A stretch of DNA of 64,000 nt, taken from assembly GCA_041395625.1 (NCBI GenBank), contig JAWLAE010000002.1:310001-374000 (forward strand). The letters are read 5' to 3'. The notes below the pieces were generated by a model, which saw only the letters and a list, made by a program, of their open reading frames with translations, did no database searches and was not told where the DNA came from. Position 1 is the stretch's first letter. Each line of letters begins with the position of its first letter. Source of the stretch: CADEED01 sp041395625 (GTDB lineage: Bacteria; Pseudomonadota; Gammaproteobacteria; Steroidobacterales; Steroidobacteraceae). Shown one piece after another: positions 32,358 to 41,194 of this stretch. The translations under genes were made by a program, and so were the position numbers.

Positions 32358-33379
32358 GTGACACCATCAAAGCAGTCTTGATCGGTTGGGACGGAGCCGT
32401 GCTGCAGCGGCCGCTACCAGAGGTTGGAGCAGCCGCGACAGCACTGCGCATCGTGCCTGCGGTGCTGCCAAGCCTGCTCGACCTGCAGCAACTCGGCTTG
32501 CGGCTGGTTTTGCTCGGCACTGGGCCAGCAGCAGAGCGATCTGGCGCCAGCGCCGGTTTTGTCCAACAGCTATGCGCATCGCAGGGTTTGCTGACCGAAT
32601 CACTCGAGCCCGATCACGCACTATCCGTGCAGCAGGCACTCACCAAGTATCTGCAGGAGTCGAGTTGCCAGCCCGCGGAGATCGCGCTGGTCACAACGCA
32701 TCCCCAGGCACTGGCTGCAGCCCGCGCGCTCGGTATGCGCGCTTGCTTTTTTTCGACGCGCGACTCGGATGGCTCGGGCTGGCCCGCGCTGGTCGAGGAA
32801 CTGACGGCTCGCAAAAGCACGATCGAGCGCACGACCAGGGAAACGCGCATCACTGGCCACATCAATCTGGACACCACTGCGCCGATCGCGATCACGACCG
32901 GCATCGGGTTTTTCGATCACATGCTGGAGCAGTTGGCCAAACATGGCGGCTTTTCCCTGCAGCTCAGCTGCACGGGCGATCTGCAGATCGACGAGCATCA
33001 CACGGTCGAGGATTGCGCGCTGGCGCTGGGCGACGGCTTGAAGCGCGCTCTGGGCGCCAAGCTCGGAATCGGACGCTATGGTTTTCTGCTCGCCATGGAT
33101 GAAGCGGAAGCGCAAGTCGCCATCGACCTGTCCGGCCGTGCGTATTGTCTGTTCGAGGGCAAGTTCACGCGTGAATCGGTGGGCGGCTTGCCGACTGAAC
33201 TGGTATCGCATTTCTATCGCTCGCTGGCAGATAGCCTCGGTGCCGCCATTCACGTGACTGTGCGCGGCGAGAACGCGCACCACATGATCGAGGCGTCGTT
33301 CAAGGGCGTCGGCCGCGCGCTGCGCCAGGCTCTGCGCCGCCAGGGTAACGACCTGCCCACGACCAAGGGTTCGCTGTGA
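32354..33379 (+). CDS. hisB: HisB: active imidazoleglycerol-phosphate dehydratase with a degenerate HAD phosphatase domain
   Basis: The 341-residue protein has the bifunctional layout: a HAD-like domain (about 1-150) and an IGPD domain (about 155-341). The IGPD half is intact, with GFFDHMLEQLAKHGGF, DEHHTVEDCALALG and ENAHHMIEASFKGVGRAL. In the N-terminal half the phosphatase motif DxDGT reads GWDGA (Gly11 in place of the nucleophile Asp, Ala15 in place of Thr). The Cys/His zinc loop and the following Lys of E. coli HisB are absent, and the GDRxTD motif is not recognisable. Histidinol phosphatase activity is therefore unlikely. It overlaps hisC and hisH by 4 bases each. A separate histidinol phosphatase must exist elsewhere (inference). 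Confidence 0.93.
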   Translation: MSDTIKAVLIGWDGAVLQRPLPEVGAAATALRIVPAVLPSLLDLQQLGLRLVLLGTGPAAERSGASAGFVQQLCASQGLLTESLEPDHALSVQQALTKYLQESSCQPAEIALVTTHPQALAAARALGMRACFFSTRDSDGSGWPALVEELTARKSTIERTTRETRITGHINLDTTAPIAITTGIGFFDHMLEQLAKHGGFSLQLSCTGDLQIDEHHTVEDCALALGDGLKRALGAKLGIGRYGFLLAMDEAEAQVAIDLSGRAYCLFEGKFTRESVGGLPTELVSHFYRSLADSLGAAIHVTVRGENAHHMIEASFKGVGRALRQALRRQGNDLPTTKGSL

Positions 33380-33975
33380 CGCCGCTCGGGGTCGCCATCG
33401 TCGACAGCGGTGGCGCCAACCTCGCCTCGCTCGAGCTGGCACTGCAGCGCCTTGGCACGCAGCCCGTCGTGACGAACGATGCTGCGCAGATTCAGGCTGC
33501 CACCCGTGTGTTGCTGCCGGGCGTAGGCTCCGCCGCCGCTGCCATGGAACGCCTGCACGAGACCGGACTGCTGCCCGTCATCTCGCAGCTCACGCAGCCC
33601 GTGCTCGGCATCTGCCTCGGCATGCAGCTGCTGTTCGAGCGCACCGCCGAAGGTGCGCGGCATTGTCTTGGAATACTGCCCGGTGTCGTACGGCGGATCG
33701 AGCCGATCGACGGATTGCCGGTGCCGCACATGGGCTGGAATCAGCTCGAGATCGCCGCACCCGATCCATTGCTGCGCGGTGTCGCCAACGGTGACTACGT
33801 GTATTTCGTTCACAGTTACGCCGCGGCGCCTGCACTCCACACACTTGCCACGACCGCGTACGGCGTGCCGTTGGCTGCTGTCGTACGGCGCGCCAACTAC
33901 TGGGGCACACAGTTTCATCCAGAGCGCTCCGGTTCTGTCGGCGCAAGAATTCTGGCAAATTTCCTCGAGGTATGA
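33376..33975 (+). CDS. hisH: Imidazole glycerol phosphate synthase glutaminase subunit
   Basis: The 199-residue class I glutamine amidotransferase has the nucleophile Cys in LGICLGMQLLFE, the His/Glu pair in GTQFHPERSG and the N-terminal VAIVDSGGANLASLELAL. It feeds ammonia to HisF. The GTG start at 33376 overlaps the hisB stop (GTGA), and its own stop overlaps the hisA start (ATGA). Confidence 0.95.
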   Translation: MTPLGVAIVDSGGANLASLELALQRLGTQPVVTNDAAQIQAATRVLLPGVGSAAAAMERLHETGLLPVISQLTQPVLGICLGMQLLFERTAEGARHCLGILPGVVRRIEPIDGLPVPHMGWNQLEIAAPDPLLRGVANGDYVYFVHSYAAAPALHTLATTAYGVPLAAVVRRANYWGTQFHPERSGSVGARILANFLEV

Positions 33976-34718
33976 GCATGCTGCTGATTCCATCGATCGA
34001 CCTGCGTGGCGGACGCTGCGTGCGCCTGCTGCAGGGCGATTTCGACGCCGAGACCCGTTATGACCTCGAACCGCACGAGCTGTTAGTGCGCTACCGCGAT
34101 ATGGGCGCCACCTGGCTGCATATCGTGGACCTCGACGGCGCCCGTGACGGCGTGCTGGCCAATCGCAATGTCATCAAACGTCTGGCTTCGCAGCGCGCGC
34201 TCAATCTGCAGGTAGGTGGCGGCGTCCGCTCGATCGAAGTGCTGGACGACCTGCTGCGCCACGGCGTGGACCGCGTGATCGTCGGTAGCGCAGCCGTCGA
34301 GGATCCCAAAGCGGTTGCGGGCTGGGTCGAACGCTTCGGCCGTGACAAGATTGGACTGGCGCTCGACGTGCGACGCGACGACGCGGGCACGCCGATCGTC
34401 CTGACGCGCGGCTGGACCAGGAACAGTCGTTTGTCCTTGTACACCGTGCTCGAGCCATTTCTGGCGTCAGGGTTGCAGCATGTGCTGTGCACCGACATCG
34501 AACGCGATGGTGCGCTGGCCGGGCCTGCCGTGGACCTGTACGCGGAACTCGTCAGTCGCGCACCCGCCATCCAGTGGCAGGCATCGGGCGGCGTACGCAG
34601 CGCGGCGGACCTGCACGCGCTGGATGCCACGGGCGTTGCAGCAGCCATCAGCGGCAAGGCGTTGCTCGAGGAGCGCATCCCGATCGAGGAGCTACGGCCA
34701 TTCTTGCCAAACGCATAA
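33972..34718 (+). CDS. hisA: Phosphoribosylformimino-5-aminoimidazole carboxamide ribotide isomerase
   Basis: The 248-residue TIM-barrel starts LLIPSIDLRGGRCVRLLQGDF, with catalytic Asp and the phosphate-binding GGVRSIE and ASGGVRSAADL loops. It isomerises ProFAR to PRFAR, the HisHF substrate. A second ATG two codons in (33978) is an alternative start. The stop (34716-34718) lies 19 bases inside the predicted hisF reading frame. Confidence 0.95.
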   Translation: MSMLLIPSIDLRGGRCVRLLQGDFDAETRYDLEPHELLVRYRDMGATWLHIVDLDGARDGVLANRNVIKRLASQRALNLQVGGGVRSIEVLDDLLRHGVDRVIVGSAAVEDPKAVAGWVERFGRDKIGLALDVRRDDAGTPIVLTRGWTRNSRLSLYTVLEPFLASGLQHVLCTDIERDGALAGPAVDLYAELVSRAPAIQWQASGGVRSAADLHALDATGVAAAISGKALLEERIPIEELRPFLPNA

Positions 34719-35470
34719 TTCCCTGTCTCGATGTTCGCGACGGCCAAGTCGTCAAGGGCGTGCGCTTTCGCGATCATCGCATCGTTGGCGACATTCTGGA
34801 GCTGGCCACCCGCTATCGCGACGAAGGTGCGGACGAGCTGGTGTTCTATGACATCACTGCCAGTCCGGAGGGCCGTTCGGTCGACCGTGCCTGGGTGCGA
34901 CGCGTGACTGCAGTACTCGACATCCCATTCTGCGTCGCCGGAGGAATCCGCTCGGTCGCCGACGCCGAAGCGATCCTGAATGCCGGTGCCGAGAAGATCT
35001 CGGTCAACACGCCAGCGCTCGCGGATCCGGCACTGATCGATCGCCTGGCTGCACGATTCGGGTCGCAGTGCGTGGTCGTTGGCATCGACAGCCAGACACG
35101 TCCTGAAGGCTATCGTGTGCACCAGTTCACTGGCGACCCTGACCAGAGTGGCGATGCTGGCCGCGACACGTTGCAGTGGGTAGCTGAAGTGCAGCAGCGC
35201 GGTGCCGGCGAGATCGTGCTCAATTGCATGGCGAGCGACGGTGTGCGACAGGGCTACGATCTCACCCAGCTCGCTGCTATTCGCGAGATCTGCAGCGTTC
35301 CCCTGGTTGCGTCCGGCGGCGCGGGTGCGATCGCGCATTTCCGGGAAGTGTTCGTACGAGCGCGGGTGGACGCAGCGCTGGCGGCAACCGTATTCCATTC
35401 GGGCGAAATCGCGATTAGCGCGCTCAAGCAAGACCTGGCGTCGCATGGCGTTGCGGTCCGCCCGGTCTGA
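34700..35470 (+). CDS. hisF: Imidazole glycerol phosphate synthase cyclase subunit, apparent ATT start
   Basis: The 256-residue TIM-barrel reads (M)LAKRIIPCLDVRDGQVVKGV, with catalytic Asp11 in PCLDV and Asp130 expected in the VVGIDSQ strand region. HisF proteins begin MLAKRIIPCLDV, and the codon at the Met position here is ATT (34700-34702). No ATG, GTG or TTG is in frame nearby; the next in-frame GTG (near residue 20) would remove Asp11. GGAG at 34688-34691 lies 8 bases before the ATT. Initiation at ATT, coupled to hisA translation over a 19-base overlap, is therefore the best model. A sequencing error in an ATG is the alternative. Confidence 0.88.
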   Translation: MLAKRIIPCLDVRDGQVVKGVRFRDHRIVGDILELATRYRDEGADELVFYDITASPEGRSVDRAWVRRVTAVLDIPFCVAGGIRSVADAEAILNAGAEKISVNTPALADPALIDRLAARFGSQCVVVGIDSQTRPEGYRVHQFTGDPDQSGDAGRDTLQWVAEVQQRGAGEIVLNCMASDGVRQGYDLTQLAAIREICSVPLVASGGAGAIAHFREVFVRARVDAALAATVFHSGEIAISALKQDLASHGVAVRPV

Positions 35471-35497
35471 ACTTCGCATCGGCAAGAGCAAACTGAC

Positions 35498-36121
35498 ATG
35501 CTGGATCTCGAATCGATCGACTTCGACAAAGGCGGCGGTCTGATCACCGCGGTCGTGCAACACGCGGTGACGGGTGCGGTTCTGATGGTGGCTCACATGG
35601 ACAAGGCTGCCGTGGTAGCGACTATCGAGCGGCAGCGCGCGGTGTTCTTCAGCCGCAGCAAACAACGTCTATGGGAAAAGGGCGAGACTTCCGGCAACTG
35701 CCTCGACGTCGTCGATCTGGCCATCGATTGCGATCAGGATTGTCTCTTGGTGCTGGCGCAACCGCGTGGCCCGGCCTGCCATCGCGGCACGCGGACCTGC
35801 TTCGGCGATCAACTGCGAACACCAGCGGAGAAGCTCGCATTCCTGGCCGAGCTCGAGGCTATCCTGCAGCGCCGAATAGCTGAACGGCCCGAGGGCAGCT
35901 ACACCGCCGCGCTGTTTGCCAAGGGCGCGAAACGTATCGCGCAGAAAGTCGGCGAAGAAGGCGTGGAACTCGCGCTGGCGGGTGCTACGGAAGCCGACGA
36001 AGCGGTCGTCGCCGAAGCCGCAGATTTGTTCTTTCACACGCTGTTACTGTTGAAGAGCCGCAACATCCCGCTGGCGGCCGTACTCGACGAGCTCAGCGCA
36101 CGGCACGCCGCGCGAGCCTGA
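35498..36121 (+). CDS. hisIE: Phosphoribosyl-AMP cyclohydrolase/phosphoribosyl-ATP pyrophosphatase
   Basis: The 207-residue fusion carries HisI first (VAHMDKAAVVATIERQRAVF, WEKGETSGN and the Zn-binding CDQDC and CHRGTRTCF) and HisE second (ERPEGSYTAALFAKGAKRIA, then GEEGVELALAG). It performs the second and third steps of histidine synthesis. It is the last gene of the his operon, 27 bases after hisF. Its end overlaps the end of the convergent MFS gene by 29 bases. Confidence 0.95.
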   Translation: MLDLESIDFDKGGGLITAVVQHAVTGAVLMVAHMDKAAVVATIERQRAVFFSRSKQRLWEKGETSGNCLDVVDLAIDCDQDCLLVLAQPRGPACHRGTRTCFGDQLRTPAEKLAFLAELEAILQRRIAERPEGSYTAALFAKGAKRIAQKVGEEGVELALAGATEADEAVVAEAADLFFHTLLLLKSRNIPLAAVLDELSARHAARA

Positions 36122-37280
36122 CCGCAATGACGCAAGCCAGCGCAGACACGGCAGCCGCAGTCGCCAGCGCCGGCCGCGAGCCGTAGGCCTGCCACAGACC
36201 GCCGAGCAGCGCTGCACCCGGCAGCGCCGCGAGGCCAGTGCTGAGATTGAACAAGCCATAGGCAGTGCCCCGACTCTCCGGTGGCACCGTGGCGGCCAGC
36301 AACGCGCGCTCGGCGGCCTCGGTCGAGGCAAGCGCGATCGAATACAGTGCAAAGCCTAACCAAACACCCACACCGCTCGCGTCGACAAACGCTAACACGA
36401 CGAGGGCCAGCACGCGCAGTGGCCAGCCCACCTGCAACACGCTGCGTGCGCTGAACCGGTCCACCCAATGCCCGCACCGCCACGCGACCACGGACTTGAG
36501 CCCGTGAGCAGCCGCCCACAGCAAGGGCACCCAGACCATGCTGAGGCCGCGATCGACCGCCCACAACACGACCATGACCTCCGGCACGACAGCGGCAGCG
36601 AGGACCGTGACGGTGACGAGCAATGCGCGCGCGCTGGGGTCGAGTGAACGCCAGCGCAGACGCGGCGACGCGGCGGTCGTTCTGGCACCAACACTGGAAT
36701 CAAGTCTGGCCACCTCTTGCGACGACAAGCCGAACACCAGCGTCGCCATGACAGTCAGGCCGAATACGCCCGCGAGCATGAACACGGTGCGCAGCCCCAC
36801 TCCACTCACCAGCAACACAGTGGCGACGATCGGTCCGATCATCGCGCCGGCGTGATCAAAGCCGCGATGCAGGCCGAACGCACGACCACGCAGTTCGGCA
36901 GGCACACTGCGACTCAGCAAGGCGTCGCGCGGCGCAGTCCGCAAGCCCTTGCCAACGCGATCCAGCGTACGCAGCGTCAGCACCATGCCCCAAGAACCTG
37001 CAAACGCCAGCAGCGGCCGCACCAGGTTCGCCAATCCGTAGCCACCGATAATGAGCGCTCGGCCGCTCGTACCCCGATCATGCCAGCGTCCGGCCAGCAG
37101 CTTGAGCACGCTGCTGACCGCCTCGCCCAGCGCCTCGATGAGCGCGACCACGGCAGGCCCTGCGCCCAATGCGGCAGTCAGGAACAGCGGCAGGAGCGGC
37201 GCAATCATCTCGCTCGCCGCATCGTTCAGCAATGAGACCAGCGCGAAAGTCCAGACCGTGCGCGGCAGCAAGCGATTCAC
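36093..37280 (-). CDS. Major facilitator superfamily transporter
   Basis: The 395-residue protein has about eleven to twelve hydrophobic helices. An MFS loop 2-3 motif can be seen as AGRWHDRGTSGRALIIGGYG, followed by LRTLDRVGKGLRTAPRDAL. That last motif is shared with a group of uncharacterised MFS proteins. I set the start at the GTG at 37280, where the first residues (NRLLPRTVWTFALVSLLNDA) resemble the family N-terminus. The longer frame extends into lysAC. It follows lysAC by 14 bases and may be co-transcribed. Substrate unknown; lysine export is only a guess from context. Confidence 0.8.
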   Translation of the reverse strand: MNRLLPRTVWTFALVSLLNDAASEMIAPLLPLFLTAALGAGPAVVALIEALGEAVSSVLKLLAGRWHDRGTSGRALIIGGYGLANLVRPLLAFAGSWGMVLTLRTLDRVGKGLRTAPRDALLSRSVPAELRGRAFGLHRGFDHAGAMIGPIVATVLLVSGVGLRTVFMLAGVFGLTVMATLVFGLSSQEVARLDSSVGARTTAASPRLRWRSLDPSARALLVTVTVLAAAVVPEVMVVLWAVDRGLSMVWVPLLWAAAHGLKSVVAWRCGHWVDRFSARSVLQVGWPLRVLALVVLAFVDASGVGVWLGFALYSIALASTEAAERALLAATVPPESRGTAYGLFNLSTGLAALPGAALLGGLWQAYGSRPALATAAAVSALACVIAVRLARRAVR

Positions 37281-37294
37281 CGCGCCGGCCCCGT

Positions 37295-39886
37295 TCAGAT
37301 GACGATCTCTTCGGCAGGCTCGCGCAAGTTGTAGTGCGACGACATTGCATGTCCGTAAGCGCCTGCCGTCGCGATGGCCAGCACGTCGTTCTCGCAAGTC
37401 AACGGCAACAGGCGATCGTGGCCAAGGAAGTCGGCGCTCTCGCATATCGGTCCGACAACGTGGACCAGTTGATCGGCCGGCGCATCGAGACGCGATAAAT
37501 TGACGATGTCGTGGTGCGCACCGTAGAGGGCCGGTCGCAGCAACGAATTCATGCCGGTGGCGACGCCGACATAACGAATCGAACCTTTTTGTTTGGTCTG
37601 CGTCACTTTGGCGAGCAGCACACCCGCTGCGGCGACGAGATAGCGACCGGGCTCCGCCCACAGCGCGATGTCACCGAGCGCGCGCTTGACCTCGCCCAGC
37701 GCCGCATCGAGGGCCGGGAGATCGAGCGGCGGCGCACCGTGCCTCTCGGGCACCCCCAGGCCACCGCCGACATCGAGGATCCGCACCGCCGGGAAGCGCG
37801 CTGCGAGCTCTGCTAACAACTGACCAATTTCGCGCCAGTTGCCCACGTCGAACACACCACTGCCAGCGTGGGCGTGCAAGCCTATCACGCGAATGTCGGC
37901 CGCCTTCGTCAAGCGGACCACGTCGTCCAGGTGTTCCATCGGAATGCCGAACTTCGCGTCGACACCGGCGGTACGTACGTGATGATGATGACCGCGCCCG
38001 ACGCCGGTATCGATGCGCAGCAACACCTCCCGCCCGCGCAGCAGATCTGCCCAGGCGTCGATCGGATAGCGGTTGTCTAGCGTCACATGCACGCCGAGCT
38101 CGAACGCGCGCATGTATTCGGCGCGTGGCGCGAAGTTGGGCGTGTACAGGATGCGCTTGCGGTCGATGTCCGGCAAGGTTGCCAGCACGTGCTCCACTTC
38201 ACCGAGTGAGACGCATTCGAACCCCAGACCTTCGGCTGCCGCCAGTCGCACGATTTCGGCGTGGGGATTGGCCTTCATGGCATAGAGCACGCGGTCGAGT
38301 GACCGCAGACTCGTTAGTTGCTGGGCCGCATCCCGCACAGTCGCGGCATCGTAGACGTAGGCCGCATCTCGTGCCTGCATCAGCGCCAGCAACTCAGCGT
38401 GCTTGACGCGCCACCAGGGCGCCGGGCCCGGCGCCAACTTGGCGGCTGGGCCTGCAAACAACTGCTGCCACGTCGGGCCCATCACGGGATCATCGGGTGT
38501 GGCGTGGATCAGCAGATCGTGCAGCTGGTTCACCAGGCGATCACCCTGCCGCTCATCGACGACGAAAGTGAAGTTGAGGTCGTTGGCCGCTTGCGATACG
38601 AGGTAGATCTTCTGCTCCTCGAACAGCTCGAAGGCGTCGCCGAGCCGATGCAGGATCGCACGGATATTGCGGCCCACCAGCGACACTGAGGCACAAGGTC
38701 CGATCACCTTGGCGCGGCACAAGCTGCTCAAATCCACCAGCAATCCGTCCAATAAATGGTCATCGAGCGTATTGGCCGCCGGGTCGAGCGACACGGTAAC
38801 GTTGGTTTCAGACGTCGACACGAGATCGACGGACATGCCGTGCTGCTTGAACACCTGAAATGCGTCGGCCAGAAAACCCACCTGGTGCCACATGCCGGGG
38901 CTCTCGAGCGACACCAGTGTGATGCCCTTCTTGATACAGATGGCCTTGACCTGCGCCGCGCCGTTGCCGGCCTCCGCCGATATCAATGTGCCGCGCAAGG
39001 TCGGCGTTTGCGTGGCGAATACGAACAGCGGGATTCGATGCTGGCGCACCGGCAGAATGCAGCGCGGATGCAGGACTTTTGCACCGTTCGATGCGATCTC
39101 CTGTGCCTCGTCGTAGTGCAAGGCTTGCAGCAATCGCGCCGTCGGTGTCGAACGTGGATTCGCACTGAACATGCCCGGCACATCCGTCCAGATCTCGAGC
39201 TGCCGCGCGCGCAGCTTGGCCGCAAAATAGGCCGCCGACGTATCCGATCCACCGCGGCCGAGCAACACCGTATTGCCTTCCGCGTCGCTCGCAATGAAGC
39301 CCTGAGTGATGACGGCTGCCGTGGTTGCCGCCAGGCGCTGCTCGAGCGCGTGGTCGGGCGAGAAATCGCAGGTGGCAGACAGCACGGCTGCCTTCGCTGA
39401 CGCGTTCGGTCGCTGCTCGGCCAGCAGCATCGTGCGCGCATCGACCCACGTAATCGGCACGTCCCGCGTTGCCAGATACCGCAAGCCGAGCATTGTGGCG
39501 AGTAATTCGCCGCTGGCCAGCACCAGCGCACGCGTACGGTCGCTCGCTTCGCCCACCACGGCTATGCCAGCGGCGATCTTGCGCAGGTCAGCCAACAGTT
39601 GTTCGACTTGCGGACCTTGTTCAACACCAAGTTCGTCGGCCAACGTCCGATGACGTGCTTCGATCGCCTGCAGCACCTCGTCAGGGTCGCCAGCCACGGC
39701 GCTGGCCAGCAGCTTCTCGAGCTGATCGGTCATGCCGGTGACAGCGGAGTGCACGATCAGAACGCGCGCGCCACCCGCGAGCCGTTCTTTGACCACGGCT
39801 GCGATATTGCGCCAATTGACCAACGAGGAAACGCTGGTGCCGCCAAACTTGACGACGATCCAGTCAGAGCTGACGCGGGGAGACAT
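37295..39886 (-). CDS. lysAC: Bifunctional aspartate kinase/diaminopimelate decarboxylase
   Basis: The 863-residue protein is a gene fusion. Residues 1 to about 460 are an aspartate kinase (VVKFGGTSVSS, GRGGSDTSAAYFAA, then ACT domains with ICIKKGITLVSLES and ASVSLVGRNIRAIL). Residues about 480-863 are a LysA-type PLP decarboxylase (VLYAMKANPHAEIV with the PLP Lys near 537, LHAHAGSGVFD, DVGGGLGVPE, CESADFLGHDRLLP). One chain therefore carries both the first and the last enzyme of lysine synthesis. Such fusions are known in Xanthomonas and Xylella. The ACT domains imply feedback control of the kinase. No other lysine gene is in the window. Confidence 0.95.
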   Translation of the reverse strand: MSPRVSSDWIVVKFGGTSVSSLVNWRNIAAVVKERLAGGARVLIVHSAVTGMTDQLEKLLASAVAGDPDEVLQAIEARHRTLADELGVEQGPQVEQLLADLRKIAAGIAVVGEASDRTRALVLASGELLATMLGLRYLATRDVPITWVDARTMLLAEQRPNASAKAAVLSATCDFSPDHALEQRLAATTAAVITQGFIASDAEGNTVLLGRGGSDTSAAYFAAKLRARQLEIWTDVPGMFSANPRSTPTARLLQALHYDEAQEIASNGAKVLHPRCILPVRQHRIPLFVFATQTPTLRGTLISAEAGNGAAQVKAICIKKGITLVSLESPGMWHQVGFLADAFQVFKQHGMSVDLVSTSETNVTVSLDPAANTLDDHLLDGLLVDLSSLCRAKVIGPCASVSLVGRNIRAILHRLGDAFELFEEQKIYLVSQAANDLNFTFVVDERQGDRLVNQLHDLLIHATPDDPVMGPTWQQLFAGPAAKLAPGPAPWWRVKHAELLALMQARDAAYVYDAATVRDAAQQLTSLRSLDRVLYAMKANPHAEIVRLAAAEGLGFECVSLGEVEHVLATLPDIDRKRILYTPNFAPRAEYMRAFELGVHVTLDNRYPIDAWADLLRGREVLLRIDTGVGRGHHHHVRTAGVDAKFGIPMEHLDDVVRLTKAADIRVIGLHAHAGSGVFDVGNWREIGQLLAELAARFPAVRILDVGGGLGVPERHGAPPLDLPALDAALGEVKRALGDIALWAEPGRYLVAAAGVLLAKVTQTKQKGSIRYVGVATGMNSLLRPALYGAHHDIVNLSRLDAPADQLVHVVGPICESADFLGHDRLLPLTCENDVLAIATAGAYGHAMSSHYNLREPAEEIVI

Positions 39887-39965
39887 AACTCGAAGACCTC
39901 ACTGCGCCCCGCTGCGGGGGACAGGTACTATTGCACTCCGACGACGGGCACGCTGACGGCGAGGC

Positions 39966-40187
39966 TCAGCCTTCGTCGTCGAAGACCTCGCGTAACTGCC
40001 GCTCGAGGCGCCGCTCGGCGAGCACCTCCTCGAGACGGCTCCAGGCGGCTTTACCGCGTTTCGCCCCTGGCTGCGGTTTCGCGCGCCGTTCTACTTTGTC
40101 GAGCATGCCGTCGAAATCGGTGCTTTCTTCGGCTTCTGCCAGGAAGTCACCGTCGATATCGAAGCTTTCGTTGTCGCGTTCGCTCAT
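39966..40187 (-). CDS. Small PA3496-like acidic/basic protein
   Basis: The 73-residue protein has an acidic N-terminal half (DIDGDFLAEAEESTDFD) and a basic helix AWSRLEEVLAERRLERQLREVFDD. This pattern matches a family of short gammaproteobacterial proteins typified by PA3496 of Pseudomonas. No membrane segment is seen. It stands alone upstream of lysAC in the same direction, 79 bases away. Family resemblance is by pattern only and function is unknown. Confidence 0.6.
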   Translation of the reverse strand: MSERDNESFDIDGDFLAEAEESTDFDGMLDKVERRAKPQPGAKRGKAAWSRLEEVLAERRLERQLREVFDDEG

Positions 40188-40294
40188 CGTTTTCTACTAA
40201 AAATCCAAATATAAACAGTAGCTTATGAGAACACCCGCTCTGCTTGGCGGCTGCGAACTATAGCCGATTCGCCGCTGGGTTCAACACCTAGCGA

Positions 40295-41125
40295 TCATCC
40301 TCGGGCCTTGAGGACGCCGCGATCAGCCTCCAGAACGCTGACTGGAGCGCCGCGCCCGACCCCCAGCCCCTCAGCCGCGTTCTGCTCAGCACGCGCGATT
40401 TCGACCACCTCGAAGGAATTGATCAGCGCCAGGTACTCCCCAGGCCGGACGTCGCCATAGGTCCGTCGCAGCGAGAACTCGTGCCCGCCGGTCCTGACGA
40501 CCGGATTCCTGAAGCCGCTCACCAGCTCGCGATCGATGTTGGTGATGAGATTGCCAAAATGATCCAGCGTAATGACAACGCCGCGCACGCAGCCGGATTC
40601 GACCTCGGGCTCGTCGACCCACGCCGGCACCAGCGACCTGGTCGGTGTGCCGAGCTCAGCGGGCGTGCAGCGACCGGCCGCCAGCTCGGCGGCGAGTGGC
40701 GCGAAGATGTCCCGGCCATGAAAGGTGGCACTCGGACGCGAGATGCCGAAAGCGAGCAGTTTCGCGGCTTCGACACGCACGATGGTGGCATCCGGGTAGC
40801 GACTTGCAACTGGCGCCAACAGGCCATTGTCAGGCGCCAGCAGAACATGACCGTGCGCAATCATGACGATGATGTCGCGCGTCGTGCCAACGCCAGGATC
40901 GACTACCGCCACATGCACGGTCCCAGCCGGGAAATAGGTGAACGACCGCACTAACCAAAACCCCGCTTCAGCGGGCCAGTGGACCAGGATCTCGTGCGTC
41001 AGGTCGACGATCTGCACGGACGGCAGACGGGCGAGCATGCGCCCCTTCATGACGCCGACGAATGGCCCCTTATGTCCAAAATCGGTGGTGATGGTGATGA
41101 TGCCGGCTGGTTCGAAATTGGCCAT
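40295..41125 (-). CDS. SAM hydroxide adenosyltransferase (DUF62/chlorinase-fluorinase-like family)
   Basis: The 276-residue protein has TDFGHKGPFVGVMKG, DPGVGTTRD, PDNGLLAPV and TFHGRDIFAPLAAEL. Asp76, Arg83 and His136 match in spacing the catalytic Asp-Arg-His of archaeal and bacterial SAM hydroxide adenosyltransferases, which split SAM into adenosine and methionine using water. The residues that bind halide in true fluorinases are not evident, so a halogenase is unlikely. It is divergent from the fused MFS/spermidine-synthase-like gene with 69 bases between starts. The biological role of this family is unclear. Confidence 0.88.
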   Translation of the reverse strand: MANFEPAGIITITTDFGHKGPFVGVMKGRMLARLPSVQIVDLTHEILVHWPAEAGFWLVRSFTYFPAGTVHVAVVDPGVGTTRDIIVMIAHGHVLLAPDNGLLAPVASRYPDATIVRVEAAKLLAFGISRPSATFHGRDIFAPLAAELAAGRCTPAELGTPTRSLVPAWVDEPEVESGCVRGVVITLDHFGNLITNIDRELVSGFRNPVVRTGGHEFSLRRTYGDVRPGEYLALINSFEVVEIARAEQNAAEGLGVGRGAPVSVLEADRGVLKARG

Positions 41126-41194
41126 GGATCGTACTCACTCTCAGGTCGGCGAGCACTCACACGTAGCTCGTGCGAGCAGCTAGACTGCGCGACC

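Noticed and set aside
34487..34699. N-terminal extension of hisF by about 70 codons in an open frame
   Set aside because: It lies within hisA in another frame, has an Arg/Gly-rich composition typical of a shadow frame and does not match HisF N-termini.
40295..41125. Possible SAM-dependent halogenase (fluorinase/chlorinase)
   Set aside because: The Asp-Arg-His pattern matches SAM hydroxide adenosyltransferases, and the halide-pocket features of fluorinases are not evident.
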